Shown in pieces: positions 63,757 to 64,000 of a DNA stretch of 64,000 nucleotides. Position numbers and translations under genes: made by a program. The notes under the pieces are model-generated. The model worked only from the letters and a program-made list of their open reading frames with translations, was not told the DNA's origin and did not search any database. Positions within the stretch are counted from its first letter, which is position 1. The number at the start of each line of letters is the position of its first letter. Where the stretch lies: NCBI GenBank assembly GCA_949296075.1, contig CASFNG010000015.1, forward strand, positions 1-64,000. Direction: 5' to 3'. The stretch is from an uncultured Parabacteroides sp. Its GTDB lineage: Bacteria > Bacteroidota > Bacteroidia > Bacteroidales > Tannerellaceae.

Positions 63757-64000
63757 TCAATTCTTGAGCATCACCTCAATCTCCTCCACGGAAGAGCGGA
63801 AGGCCTTACTCGTCTCGATCTGATCCTTGATCGTCTTACAAGCGTGCAACACGGTCGCATGATCCTTCTTCCCGACGAGCTTCCCTATATGCGAGAAGGA
63901 CGAATCGGTATATTTCTTCGCCAAGTACATCGTGATCTGACGTGCTTGCACGATTTCCCTCTTACGAGAGTTCGCCTGGATGACCGATTGCTCTATGTTA
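63757..64000 (-). CDS. dnaA: Chromosomal replication initiator DnaA, C-terminal part (runs off window)
   Basis: The minus-strand frame is open from the right edge to TGA at 63757-63759, about 80 residues. It is domain IV of DnaA: the basic helix [12 protein letters not shown], then [21 protein letters not shown], the DnaA signature that binds DnaA boxes. The helix-turn-helix is intact. N-terminal domains lie outside. No DnaA-box cluster is seen inside the window; one near-match TTATCCAAA is at 63556-63564. Confidence 0.93.
   Translation of the reverse strand, partial: NIEQSVIQANSRKREIVQARQITMYLAKKYTDSSFSHIGKLVGKKDHATVLHACKTIKDQIETSKAFRSSVEEIEVMLKN

Noticed and set aside
1-64000. CRISPR arrays, tRNA or rRNA genes
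   Set aside because: No regularly spaced repeats, and no cloverleaf or rRNA-like stretch was recognised.

Overview
The window reads as chromosome from a gut Bacteroidales, most like Parabacteroides (P. distasonis group). The signs are two SusC/SusD pairs, one led by an ECF sigma/FecR anti-sigma cascade, TAnnTTTG promoter boxes in many intergenic gaps, a serine-type sulfatase, and dnaA next to a B12-dependent ribonucleotide reductase. The genus is inference; no rRNA gene is present.

Layout. (1) 1-1.26 kb is a scar of mobile DNA: the edge of an AbiEi-like gene, the tail of an AAA ATPase gene and the catalytic tail of a tyrosine recombinase, all broken. (2) 1.28-13.4 kb is a redox regulon: three leftward operons and one AraC regulator. 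They encode flavodoxins, three aldo/keto reductases, a carboxymuconolactone decarboxylase fused to an ABM monooxygenase domain, a second ABM protein, two amidohydrolase-type proteins, a cupin, an acetyltransferase and a metallo-beta-lactamase-fold hydrolase. All three operon promoters carry the same tandem 16-bp site at the same distance from the -7 box, so one activator probably controls all of them. (3) 13.6-16.8 kb holds a NifU-like protein, a small membrane protein, a GGGtGRT protein and a TlpA-type thiol oxidoreductase. (4) 17.0-25.7 kb is a polysaccharide utilisation locus (sigma, FecR, SusC, SusD, DUF4091/GH123-like). (5) 25.9-43.1 kb is mostly household: FemAB-like transferase, ferredoxin-nitroreductase, PHP hydrolase, a TPR protein with a dead protease domain, a sulfatase, an FHA protein, a xanthine salvage operon, threonine aldolase, and an efflux cassette (TolC, HlyD, ABC permease). 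(6) 43.3-58.0 kb is a second sugar locus: AraC regulator, two cupin phosphoglucose-isomerase-like proteins around a ROK kinase, an MFS sugar porter, two GH2 enzymes, and a SusC/SusD pair whose SusC is broken. (7) 58.2-64 kb holds malQ, nrdJ and the 3' end of dnaA.

The points most worth following are the shared operator of the redox regulon, decay scars inside it (a leftover aldo/keto reductase start and a probable frameshift), the double damage to the second SusC (early TGA and a missing plug segment), and the isomerase-kinase-isomerase sugar cassette. No rRNA, tRNA or CRISPR array was seen.
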